Assembly: GCF_022631375.1 (NCBI RefSeq)
Contig: NZ_JALBGC010000002.1
Span: forward strand, 744,001 to 808,000
Direction of reading: 5' to 3'
Length of the DNA: 64,000 bases
DNA from: Hymenobacter cyanobacteriorum
Lineage (GTDB): Bacteria; Bacteroidota; Bacteroidia; Cytophagales; Hymenobacteraceae
The position numbers and the translations under genes were made by a program. The number at the start of each line of letters is the position of its first letter. Position 1 is the first letter of the stretch. The notes beneath the pieces were generated by a model that was not told the origin of the DNA, did not search any database, and was given only the letters and a program-made list of their open reading frames with translations. Below, piece after piece: positions 55,291 to 63,110 of the stretch.

Positions 55291-57768
55291 TCACAATCCG
55301 CCAGCGCGGCGCAATTCATCTTCGGCCCCGGCGGCGCGCTTGCGGGCGGCGGCCACCTTGCCGTTGCCGAAGCGGTATGTAAAGGTGCCCGTCACCACCC
55401 GGAGGTCTTCCCGCTTGTAAAACGTTTCGCGAAAATTGACAAAAGTGGAAGTGAAACGGGCGGGACTGGTATAGAAAATATCGGTGGCGCCGAAACGCAG
55501 CGACCCCTGCTTGTTCCAGAAGCTTTTGAGCAGGCCGGCCCCCACTTGGCCCCGGCCCGTCGATTTTTCAAACCCCCAGATTTCGCTTGATTGGTAGTTG
55601 CCGCTGAGCTCGGCCGACCAGCCTCTGGGCAGGCTAAAGGTATTGCTGAGCGAAAGCTGACAGGACGGCTGCGCGCGATTCAGCTGCGTGCCGGCCAGCT
55701 GCCCCCGGAAACGCAGGTAGTAAAACACGCCGTTGGCGTACATCGACCACCATTTGGTGGGTTCCAGCGGGGCGGTCAGCGTCAGGGCCAGGTAGTCCTG
55801 GCTGGCCAGATTCACGTCCTGGCTCACCACCAGGCGGCCCCCGTCGGGCGAAGGCTGCGCCGTGGTGACGATGGGCTGGTCGGTGCGGGCGTAGGCCAGT
55901 GCGGTGACGAATTTCTGGCGGTACGTATGCGTCAGCTCGGCCGAATAGCTGGTCTGGGCCACCAAATCAGGGTTGCCGGCGCGGTAGGAAATGGGGTCGA
56001 CGTAAAAGCGCAGCGGGTTCAATTGCCCGTAGTTAGGCCGGTCGATGCGGCGGGCCAGCGCCAACGCCAGCGCGTGCCGGGCGTTGAGTGTGCGCTGTGC
56101 CGACAGGCTCGGAAACAACTGCGTGTAGTGTCGTTCGCGGGCCGCCTCTCCGCTGAGCTCGGCCAATGTATTGGTTTGCTCGGCCCGCAAGCCAGCCTGA
56201 ACAGTGGTTTGGGCCGTCGCCGTGCGTACGCTCACGTAAGCCGCGTTCACGTTTTCGGCGTAGCGAAAATCCTTCGAAATGAACGGATTAAACGTAGTCG
56301 TTCCGTTCATCGTGCTGAAAAACGCGGTGCTGTTGTCGCTGCGTACACGGGTGGCTTTTGCGCCGGCCTCGAGGCGCGCGCGATGGGGCAGGGGCTGGCT
56401 GAAATCAAGCTTCAGCGTGCCAATGGATAGGTCCACGCGCTGGTCGCCATCAAACTGGTTGACGGCGTATTGCGGCTCCAGATAATTGGCCTGCTGGGCC
56501 ATGAGCCGGGTGGTGTGGTAGCGGCCGTAGTCGGCATCGAAGGTGAAGGCTGCCGCGTTGGCCGAGTCGGCCAGGGCGTGGCGCAGGTTCAGGTTGGCGC
56601 TGCCGCTGGGCCGGTCAATGTTCTGGGCCGTGACGGAGGTGTAGCGACTCAACGGACTACCATCCAGCATGCGAAACTCGCTCTGCGTGTCCACACTGTT
56701 ATCGATGTGGCTCAGCAACCCGGTGAGCGACGCGCCCAACAGTGTGCGTTTCGAAAGCGTACAGTCGGCCCCAACCTTGGCCGCGTGCGAGCGCAGGTGC
56801 GACACCTGGTCGTTGAACTGCTGGCTGGCAGCGGCGGGCAGCAGGCTGGTGCCCGCGTACTGGCGGTCAAAATCATAGCGCGTGAAGTAGCGCCGCTCAG
56901 AATAAGTGTAGTTGCCGTATAGGTTCAGGTTTTTGCGGCGGTGGTTCAGAACCAGGCCGCCGGTGATGCGGCCGTAACCGCCGCGGCCTACGCTCAGCGT
57001 GGCGCTGCCATTGGTGCCCAGCCGCTGGTCTTTCTTCAGGGTGATGGCGATAACGCCGGCCCCGCCCTGGGCATCGTATTGGGCGGGCGGGTTAGTCAGC
57101 AGCTCGATGCTCTGCATCTGCTCGGCGGGCAGCGCTTTAAGGTAATCGGCTAGGTCGGCGCCGGTGAGGGGCACGCGTTTGCCATCCACCACCACCAGCA
57201 GGCCCTGGCGGCCGCGCAGGCTCAGGTTTTCCTTCCCATCGGTGCTGATGCCGGGCGCGCGGCCCAATACTTCCAGGGCGGTGGCCCCGGTGGCCAGTGG
57301 GCTGTCGGCCACGTTCACCCGCGTGCCGCCAGCTTGATGCTCATAGAGCGGTTTGCGGGCCGTCACGGTTATTTCCTTCAGGGCGGTAGCAGCGCTGGGC
57401 CGCAGGCCGATGGCGGGCAATACCAGGCCAGCCGCCGGCACCGCCAGCGCAGGGCTCCAGTAGCGCCCGTAGCCAATCTGCGCAGCCGAAAGAAGGTAGC
57501 GCCCGCCAACCAGCGCATCGAACCGAAACTGCCCCTGCACGTCGCTAAACTCGGTTTTTATCACCACCGAATCGGCGGCCCGGTGCAGGGTGAGGGTTAC
57601 AAACTCTATCGGCGCGCCCGTTTCGCTACGCACGGTGCCGATGAGAGGGGCCGTTTGCTGGGCCACGCCCGCCAACGGCACCAGCCCCAGCAGGAGCAGT
57701 GGCAGCTGCCGGGTTACTAACGAATAACTTGGGGCAAGGCAATGCAGCGACGGAGTAAAGTCGGGCAT
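55291..57768 (-). CDS. TonB-type outer-membrane beta-barrel protein with carboxypeptidase-regulatory N-terminus
   Basis: The 825-aa protein has a signal peptide (LPLLLLGLVPLAGVAQQ), a CarboxypepD_reg-like domain (about 40-120), a plug (ITVTARKPLYEHQAGGTRVN, GKENLSLRGRQGLLVVVDGK, EQMQSIELLTNPPAQYDAQGG) and an outer-membrane barrel of the OMP_b-brl_3 type to the C-terminus. No clear TonB box or SusD partner is present. Proteins of this class import or bind unknown ligands; some are surface receptors. It ends with a basic then acidic tail (ARKRAAGAEDELRRAG). Single gene. Confidence 0.9.
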   Translation of the reverse strand: MPDFTPSLHCLAPSYSLVTRQLPLLLLGLVPLAGVAQQTAPLIGTVRSETGAPIEFVTLTLHRAADSVVIKTEFSDVQGQFRFDALVGGRYLLSAAQIGYGRYWSPALAVPAAGLVLPAIGLRPSAATALKEITVTARKPLYEHQAGGTRVNVADSPLATGATALEVLGRAPGISTDGKENLSLRGRQGLLVVVDGKRVPLTGADLADYLKALPAEQMQSIELLTNPPAQYDAQGGAGVIAITLKKDQRLGTNGSATLSVGRGGYGRITGGLVLNHRRKNLNLYGNYTYSERRYFTRYDFDRQYAGTSLLPAAASQQFNDQVSHLRSHAAKVGADCTLSKRTLLGASLTGLLSHIDNSVDTQSEFRMLDGSPLSRYTSVTAQNIDRPSGSANLNLRHALADSANAAAFTFDADYGRYHTTRLMAQQANYLEPQYAVNQFDGDQRVDLSIGTLKLDFSQPLPHRARLEAGAKATRVRSDNSTAFFSTMNGTTTFNPFISKDFRYAENVNAAYVSVRTATAQTTVQAGLRAEQTNTLAELSGEAARERHYTQLFPSLSAQRTLNARHALALALARRIDRPNYGQLNPLRFYVDPISYRAGNPDLVAQTSYSAELTHTYRQKFVTALAYARTDQPIVTTAQPSPDGGRLVVSQDVNLASQDYLALTLTAPLEPTKWWSMYANGVFYYLRFRGQLAGTQLNRAQPSCQLSLSNTFSLPRGWSAELSGNYQSSEIWGFEKSTGRGQVGAGLLKSFWNKQGSLRFGATDIFYTSPARFTSTFVNFRETFYKREDLRVVTGTFTYRFGNGKVAAARKRAAGAEDELRRAGGL

Positions 57769-57989
57769 AGGCGAGAAGATTGGGTAGAAATCGAGCGATT
57801 ATCCCTTCACGGCCTTATTTCGAACCAGCTGCCTGGCTGAACCCGTCCGGAAAAAGTGAGCGAATTCAGCAACAGGCCATTTGTACTGAGCGAATTAAGG
57901 CGCGAAGCGGGCTATAAAGATGAGGCAGGCCCGGCGGTATTTCAAAATCTGGTACCCATTGAGTGGAACCCAGGCGGTAAATTCGCCCC

Positions 57990-58427
57990 ATGCTGCCCTC
58001 CGTCATCGCCCTGCCCACCCTGACCGAATTGCCCAACGCCGCCGCGCAGCTCCGCGCCGCCATTGCCGAAGCCGGCTGCCCAGTAGTAGCCTTCGAAGGC
58101 GAGATGGGCGCCGGCAAAACCACGCTCATCCGCGCGCTGTGCGCCGCCCTGGGCGTGGCTGACGACGTGAGCAGCCCCACCTTCGCGCTGGTGAACGAGT
58201 ACCGCGACGGCCGAGACCAGCCCGTGTATCACTTTGACTTCTACCGCATTGATTCGGAAGACGAGGCCGAGCGCATCGGGGCCAGCGAGTATTTCGATTC
58301 GGGGTATCTTTGTTTAGTGGAATGGCCTGCCCGCGTGGCGGCATTATTGCCTTTGCCCTATCTCGAAGTTCGCCTGACCGTGCAGCCCGACGAAAAACGG
58401 GTGATTGAATTGAAAATTATCAATTAA
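57990..58427 (+). CDS. tsaE: tRNA t6A synthesis ATPase TsaE
   Basis: The 145-aa protein has P-loop GEMGAGKTTLIRAL (about 37-50), then the family blocks VSSPTFALVNEY, YHFDFYRIDSEDEAE and LCLVEWPAR. TsaE supports TsaB-TsaD in placing threonylcarbamoyl on A37 of ANN-decoding tRNAs. Starts at ATG 57990 after a 220-nt gap in which I see no promoter motif. It is followed on the same strand by alanine dehydrogenase, a pairing I recall as common in Bacteroidota. MtaB (12178) modifies its product. Confidence 0.95.
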   Translation: MLPSVIALPTLTELPNAAAQLRAAIAEAGCPVVAFEGEMGAGKTTLIRALCAALGVADDVSSPTFALVNEYRDGRDQPVYHFDFYRIDSEDEAERIGASEYFDSGYLCLVEWPARVAALLPLPYLEVRLTVQPDEKRVIELKIIN

Positions 58428-58461
58428 GTATCAAAAATGGCTTGTGCTGCATCTGGCGCGG

Positions 58462-58518
58462 TCGTTATGAATTGTTGGTAATTTTTAATTCTTCATTTAT
58501 AATTTTTAATTTTCAGTA
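58462..58518. repeat. AT-rich repeat, family G copy 3
   Basis: ATGAATTGTTGGTAATTTTTAATTCTTCATTTATAATTTTTAATTTT-like tract in the tsaE-ald gap; weakly inverted and related in composition to the other family G copies. Confidence 0.45.
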
Positions 58519-59745
58519 ATGCCCGAGCAGCTACCTTCCGGATTTGAGTCTTTGGCCACCAGCCGCGCCTACTTCACGCAGGAGTCGATGCTGGCCGTGG
58601 AAACGCGCAAGCGCAAGCTGTTCATCGGCATGCCGCGCGAAACCTCGCTCCAGGAAAACCGCCTCGGCCTCACGCCCGAAGCCGTGCAGCACCTCGTGTC
58701 GGCCGGGCACGAAGTAGTGATGGAAGCCGGCGCGGGCGAGCCCAGCAAATACGCCGACCACGCCTATTCCGAAGCCGGCGCGCAGATTGCCTACTCCACC
58801 GAAGAGGTTTTCAAGGCCGATATTCTGCTGAAAGTGGCCCCGCCCACGCTCGAAGAGATTGAGCTGCTGCACCCCAACCAAACCCTGATTTCGGCCCTGC
58901 AAATGGGCTCAATGACGCCGGAATACATCGCCGCGCTCTCCCGCAAGAAAATCAACGCCATCGGCTTCGAGCTGATGAAGGACCCCAGCGGCGCCCGCCC
59001 CGTAGTGCGCGCCATGAGCGAAATAGCGGGTTCGACGGTGATGCTGATTGCGGCCGAATACCTGGCCCGCTCCAACGAGGGCAAGGGCATCATTCTGGGC
59101 GGTATTACGGGCGTGCCGCCGTCGCAAGTGGTGATTCTGGGAGCCGGCACGGTAGCCGAGTACGCCGCCCGCGCCGCCACCGGCCTCGGAGCCGAAGTGA
59201 AAGTGTTCGACAACCACCTTTACAAGCTGCGCCGTCTCAAGCATAACTTAGGTATGCAGCTATACACCAGTACGTTGGATACATTCGCGCTGAGCCAGCA
59301 AATCCGGCGGGCCGACGTGGTAATTGGCGCGCTGGCCGTGGAGGACGGCCGCATTCCCTTCATGGTGCCCGAGGAAATGGTGGCCAGCATGGCCCCCGGC
59401 TCTGTCGTTATCGACGTGAGCATCGACCAGGGCGGCTGCTTCGAAACCAGCGAGATGACCAGCCACAGCAAGCCCGTGTTCCGCAAGTATGACGTAGTTC
59501 ATTACTGCGTACCCAACATTGCCTCGCGTGTGCCCCGCACCGCCACCAACGCCCTGAGCAACATCTTCACGCCCATTCTGCAGGAAATTAGCCAGCACGG
59601 CGGCATCAACGAGGTGTTGTTCACAAATGAGCATTTCCGCAGCGGCGTCTATATCTACCGCGGCTCGCTGACGAATGCGATGATTGCGAAGAAGTTTAAC
59701 CTGCGGTATAAGGAATTGGGGCTGCTGATTGCGGTGCGGAATTAG
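58519..59745 (+). CDS. ald: Alanine dehydrogenase
   Basis: The 408-aa AlaDH/PNT-family protein has an N-terminal domain with GMPRETSLQENRLGLTPEAV (about 37-56) and KVAPPTLEEIELL, then a Rossmann NAD domain with VVILGAGTVAEYAARAATGLGA-type GAGTVAEYAA (about 214-223) and the C-terminal PNIASRVPRTATNALSN helix. Its ~35-residue N-terminal extension is unlike classic Ald but usual in Bacteroidota. It interconverts L-alanine and pyruvate plus ammonium. It follows tsaE by 91 nt. Confidence 0.94.
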   Translation: MPEQLPSGFESLATSRAYFTQESMLAVETRKRKLFIGMPRETSLQENRLGLTPEAVQHLVSAGHEVVMEAGAGEPSKYADHAYSEAGAQIAYSTEEVFKADILLKVAPPTLEEIELLHPNQTLISALQMGSMTPEYIAALSRKKINAIGFELMKDPSGARPVVRAMSEIAGSTVMLIAAEYLARSNEGKGIILGGITGVPPSQVVILGAGTVAEYAARAATGLGAEVKVFDNHLYKLRRLKHNLGMQLYTSTLDTFALSQQIRRADVVIGALAVEDGRIPFMVPEEMVASMAPGSVVIDVSIDQGGCFETSEMTSHSKPVFRKYDVVHYCVPNIASRVPRTATNALSNIFTPILQEISQHGGINEVLFTNEHFRSGVYIYRGSLTNAMIAKKFNLRYKELGLLIAVRN

Positions 59746-59826
59746 CAGGAAAATTTAATTATGACAATGGGTATTTAAATTATGGATGCTCTATAAATCT
59801 CGTTTTTTTATTTGTGCTACTTTGTC

Positions 59827-60513
59827 TTAGAGTTCATACCGCAGCCACAGTATCCCGTGCGGCCGCTGCTCCACGCTAATTAATTTCAATTGCGCTGCCG
59901 GCCCCGGATTCTCGCCCTGCTCGAAAATGGTGGCGGAGGTGGCCGCGCCATCCACCACGGGGAAGTGGAGCAGGCTCAGTTCGTCAATCAGGCCGGCTTT
60001 GAGCATTGAGCCGTTGAGGTGGCCGCCGCCTTCGAGGAGCAGGGTTTTGATGGGGAAGAAGCGGGCCAGCTTGTCGAGCACCAGCGCGAAATCAAGCTCC
60101 TTCTGGCCGCCGAAGAGGTAGGAAACGCCCTGTTTGCGCAGGTAGGCGAGGTATTCGTCACTCACCTGCTCGGTGAGGACGCTGATGAGGTGGTCGTCAT
60201 CAATGTGGCCGGCTTTCCAGCCCAGCTTGCCGTGGGCATCGACGGCGATGGCGAAGGACGTGGCGGTGTAGTCGGCCACGAAATCCTGGCGGTCGAGCGG
60301 ATGGCTAACGGGTTGCAGGTCGGGGACCAGACCTTTGGTGAAGTCTTTTTCCATCGTCACGCGGCCGCACATCCAGGCCTCGGCCGCGAAGGTGGCGGCG
60401 GTGGCTTCGTACTCCTTGGCATTGGGCGACTTGCCCCAGCGGCTGAGAATGGTGCGCCCGTCGAGCGAGCTCATCATGTGGCAGATTACGCGGGGTTTTG
60501 AGGATTTGGGCAT
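59827..60513 (-). CDS. RibD C-terminal/dihydrofolate-reductase-like reductase
   Basis: The 228-aa protein starts at ATG 60513 (MPKSSKPRVICHMMSSLDG), the normal start of this family; the open frame above it is Pro-rich and unlikely. A single RibD_C/DHFR-like domain: MMSSLDGRTILSRWG, MCGRVTMEKDF, VSYLFGGQKELDFALVL and LLLEGGGHLNGSMLKAGLIDELS. It lacks the RibD deaminase. It likely uses NADPH to reduce a pyrimidine or other small molecule. Downstream of the flavin reductase gene with a 65-nt gap, so probably one operon. Confidence 0.9.
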   Translation of the reverse strand: MPKSSKPRVICHMMSSLDGRTILSRWGKSPNAKEYEATAATFAAEAWMCGRVTMEKDFTKGLVPDLQPVSHPLDRQDFVADYTATSFAIAVDAHGKLGWKAGHIDDDHLISVLTEQVSDEYLAYLRKQGVSYLFGGQKELDFALVLDKLARFFPIKTLLLEGGGHLNGSMLKAGLIDELSLLHFPVVDGAATSATIFEQGENPGPAAQLKLISVEQRPHGILWLRYEL

Positions 60514-60578
60514 GGCGGGCGGCGGGTTTGGCAGTTGAAGAATGCCCCGGTTAACGAAAAGCGCCGCCGCGTGGCCAA

Positions 60579-61490
60579 TTATTCCAGCATCAGCAGCACC
60601 TTCCACGCCTCCACCAGCCGGCCTTCGGCTAGCAACTGGCGGCCCAGATGTAGCAGCTGTTGCATTAGCTCCAAGGTGTTATTGCGGTGCTTGTTCAAGA
60701 GGTAGGCCACCATCGGCTCCGTTTGGTATTCGGCGATTTGAGTGGGCGTGGGCAGGGCGTCACGCTCGATGTTGGCGAGGCGGCCGAGTTCGTTCCCAGT
60801 GAGCACGTCGGAGGTGCGCAGGTGCGCGGGCAGCTGGTCGATGCCGATGCCGATGTGGCGATTGGGCTTGGGCACTTCAAACAGGCTGCTGCCGCTGGCC
60901 CGGCAGTACCAGTCGCCGCCGAGGCGGGCCACGGCATCGAGCTTGAATGGGTCGATGCCGGTGGCGTCGGGCAGCAGAATATCCGCCCGGAAATGGGCGC
61001 GCACCACCCGGCAGATGATGAGGTTGCCGGCCCCGTTGTTCTGGCCCAGTTCAATAATCTGCTCCACCACGCACTCGAAGGCGGCGGGCGCTTCGGCCAC
61101 GCGCGGCGGGCGCACCTGCTCGGAAGCCAGCTCGGTGAGGCCGGCTTTGGTGAATTCGTTCACGCCCTTGCCGTACTCGGTGCTGGCCAGCGACATCTGC
61201 TCGACCAGCGCGTAGTCGCAGATGTTGATGACGACTTCGGGCACTTCGCGCACGTTTTGCAGGGTGTGCTTCTGGGTGTTGTCGCGCACGCGGTTGGCGG
61301 GTGAAAACACCAGAATGGGCGGGTTCGAGCTGAAGGCGTTGAAGAAACTGTAGGGGCTTAGGTTCACGCGGCCTTCGGCGTCGATGGTGCTGGCAAAGGC
61401 GACGGGGCGCGGGGCCACGGCGCCTACCAGAAACGGGTGCCACTGGGCGGGCGTGAGGTCGGCGGGGGTGAGGGAGTGGAAATCGGCCAT
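60579..61490 (-). CDS. Flavin-reductase-like FMN-binding split-barrel protein
   Basis: The 303-aa protein has a flavin-reductase-like domain in its first ~200 residues: WHPFLVGAVAPRPVAFAST, NLSPYSFFNAFSSNPP, FSPANRVRDNTQKHT and the VEQIIELGQ strands. An additional ~90-residue helical tail (HLRTSDVLTGNELGRL ... LELMQQLLHLGRQLL) is less common. It likely reduces or binds FMN, maybe supplying a partner monooxygenase. First gene of a probable two-gene unit with the RibD-like reductase; ribBA (39878) makes the flavin precursor elsewhere. Confidence 0.88.
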   Translation of the reverse strand: MADFHSLTPADLTPAQWHPFLVGAVAPRPVAFASTIDAEGRVNLSPYSFFNAFSSNPPILVFSPANRVRDNTQKHTLQNVREVPEVVINICDYALVEQMSLASTEYGKGVNEFTKAGLTELASEQVRPPRVAEAPAAFECVVEQIIELGQNNGAGNLIICRVVRAHFRADILLPDATGIDPFKLDAVARLGGDWYCRASGSSLFEVPKPNRHIGIGIDQLPAHLRTSDVLTGNELGRLANIERDALPTPTQIAEYQTEPMVAYLLNKHRNNTLELMQQLLHLGRQLLAEGRLVEAWKVLLMLE

Positions 61491-61535
61491 AGGGCCGCAA
61501 AGAAACGGCGGTGGATGGAATGGTACGGAGGAATT

Positions 61536-61620
61536 GTCATCCTGAGCTTAGCGAAGGACCTTATTACCGTTGAACGAGCCATCCAAACGTGATAAGGTGC
61601 TTCACTGCGTTCAGCATGAC
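61536..61620. repeat. REPIN-like inverted repeat, family A copy 6 (diverged)
   Basis: Shortened and mutated arms (TGTCATCCTGAGCTTAGCGA and TGCGTTCAGCATGACA) around a GATAAGG/CCTTATT inner stem. It lies between divergent flavin reductase and MFS genes. Confidence 0.75.
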
Positions 61621-61694
61621 AGACGCGACATGCAGCTGAGTCCCGTTCCAAAATAAATCCGCAGGTTTGCAGATTCAATCCCAACCATTTGCCC

Positions 61695-62960
61695 GTGAGC
61701 CAACCGCTACTTACTCCATCTACTACCACCCGCCCCGCCGTGGGCGTCTTCAGCGCCATTGTGCTGGTGGCTTCGCTGGGCAATTTTGTCGACCTCTACG
61801 ACCTGGTGCTGTTTGGTATTGTGCGGGTGCAGAGCCTGCACGACCTCGGCATTACCGACCCCGCCGACGTCACCAACAAAGGCCTCTACCTGATGAACAT
61901 GCAAATGGGCGGCATGCTGCTCGGCGGCTTGTTCTGGGGCATGCTGGGCGACAAGCGCGGCCGCCTCTCGGTGCTGTTCGGCTCCATTATGCTCTATTCG
62001 CTGGCCAACATTGCCAACGGCTTCGTGCAGACCGTGGACCAGTACGCTTGGCTGCGGCTGATTGCCGGCATTGGACTGGCCGGCGAGCTGGGCGCGGGCG
62101 TGACGCTGGTTTCGGAAACGCTGCCCAAGGAAAAACGCGGCTACGGCACCATGCTGGTCACGTCGGTGGGCGTGCCGGGCGCCCTGCTGGCCTATTGGGT
62201 GGGCGAGCATTTCGGCTGGCGCAATGCCTATTTCATGGGTGGCGGGCTGGGCTTGGGGCTGCTGGCCTTGCGGGCAGGCGTGTTCGAGTCGGGCATGTTC
62301 GAACACACGCGGCAGGCCGGCGTTACGCGCGGCAACTTTTTGAGCTTGTTTGCCAACCGCTTCCGGGCCTCGAAGTACCTGCGCTGCCTGCTGCTGGGCA
62401 TCCCGTTCTGGTTTATGGCGGGCATTCTGATTACGCTGGCCCCGGAATTCGGCCGCGCGTTCCATCTGCAGGGCGCGGTAACGGGCGGCGCGAGCATTGC
62501 GTGGTGCTACCTGGGCTGCACGCTCGGCGATTTCACGAGTGGCGCGCTGGGGCAGCTCTTGCGCAGCCGGCTGCGGGTGCTGCGCATGTTTTTCGTGGGC
62601 AGCGCAACGGCGGTAGCGTATTTCCTGTTCGGGCTGAATGGCGCCAGTGTCTCGGCCTTTTACTTCGCGTGCTTCCTCATCGGCGTTGCGGGCGGTTTCT
62701 GGACGCTGTTCGTGACGGTGGCGGCCGAGGAATTCGGGACGAATATCCGGGCCACGGTGGCCACCACGGCTCCCAATTTCGCCCGCGGCTCGCTGGTGCT
62801 GGTGGCGCTGCTGTTTAAAAGCCTGAAGGAGGCACCCGCCCTGGGCATGGTGGGCGCGGCGGCGCTAATTGGTGCGGTGCTGCTGGGACTGGCGTTTTTC
62901 AGCGCCAGCACGTTGCCGGAGACATACGGCAAGGAGCTGGATTATGTGGAAGAGGCGTAG
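61695..62960 (+). CDS. MFS transporter (metabolite:H+ symporter type)
   Basis: The 421-aa protein (GTG 61695; TTG 61689 is an alternative) has 12 predicted membrane helices, starting FSAIVLVASLGNFVDLYDL. The MFS signature loop is GMLGDKRGRLSVLFGS (about 79-94), with GIGLAGELGAGVTLVSETLPKEKR (split here: GELGAGVTLVSE then LPKEKRG) and a C-terminal SASTLPETYGKELDYVEE, like sugar or organic-acid symporters. Substrate unknown. Single gene next to repeats at both ends. Confidence 0.9.
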   Translation: MSQPLLTPSTTTRPAVGVFSAIVLVASLGNFVDLYDLVLFGIVRVQSLHDLGITDPADVTNKGLYLMNMQMGGMLLGGLFWGMLGDKRGRLSVLFGSIMLYSLANIANGFVQTVDQYAWLRLIAGIGLAGELGAGVTLVSETLPKEKRGYGTMLVTSVGVPGALLAYWVGEHFGWRNAYFMGGGLGLGLLALRAGVFESGMFEHTRQAGVTRGNFLSLFANRFRASKYLRCLLLGIPFWFMAGILITLAPEFGRAFHLQGAVTGGASIAWCYLGCTLGDFTSGALGQLLRSRLRVLRMFFVGSATAVAYFLFGLNGASVSAFYFACFLIGVAGGFWTLFVTVAAEEFGTNIRATVATTAPNFARGSLVLVALLFKSLKEAPALGMVGAAALIGAVLLGLAFFSASTLPETYGKELDYVEEA

Positions 62961-62976
62961 GGCCGTCTTGCTTGGG

Positions 62977-63076
62977 GTAGAGACGCAATATTTTGCGTCT
63001 CGTCATTGAACGATGACGTGTGAACGGTGCGAGTTCGGTCGTTCAACGACGAGACGCAAAATATTGCGTCTCTACC
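62977..63076. repeat. Inverted repeat, family B copy 2
   Basis: About 35-nt arms; outer core GTAGAGACGCAATATTTTGC against its complement, inner CGTTCAACGA pairing. It lies between the MFS and M28 genes on the same strand. Confidence 0.9.
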
Positions 63077-63110
63077 ACGTTCTGCTTCCATTAATCCGAT
63101 AATAAATCGC

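Noticed and set aside
55146..55319. 58-residue N-terminal extension of the aminotransferase
   Set aside because: It reads through an intergenic inverted repeat and has no relation to the family; ATG 55145 fits homologue starts.
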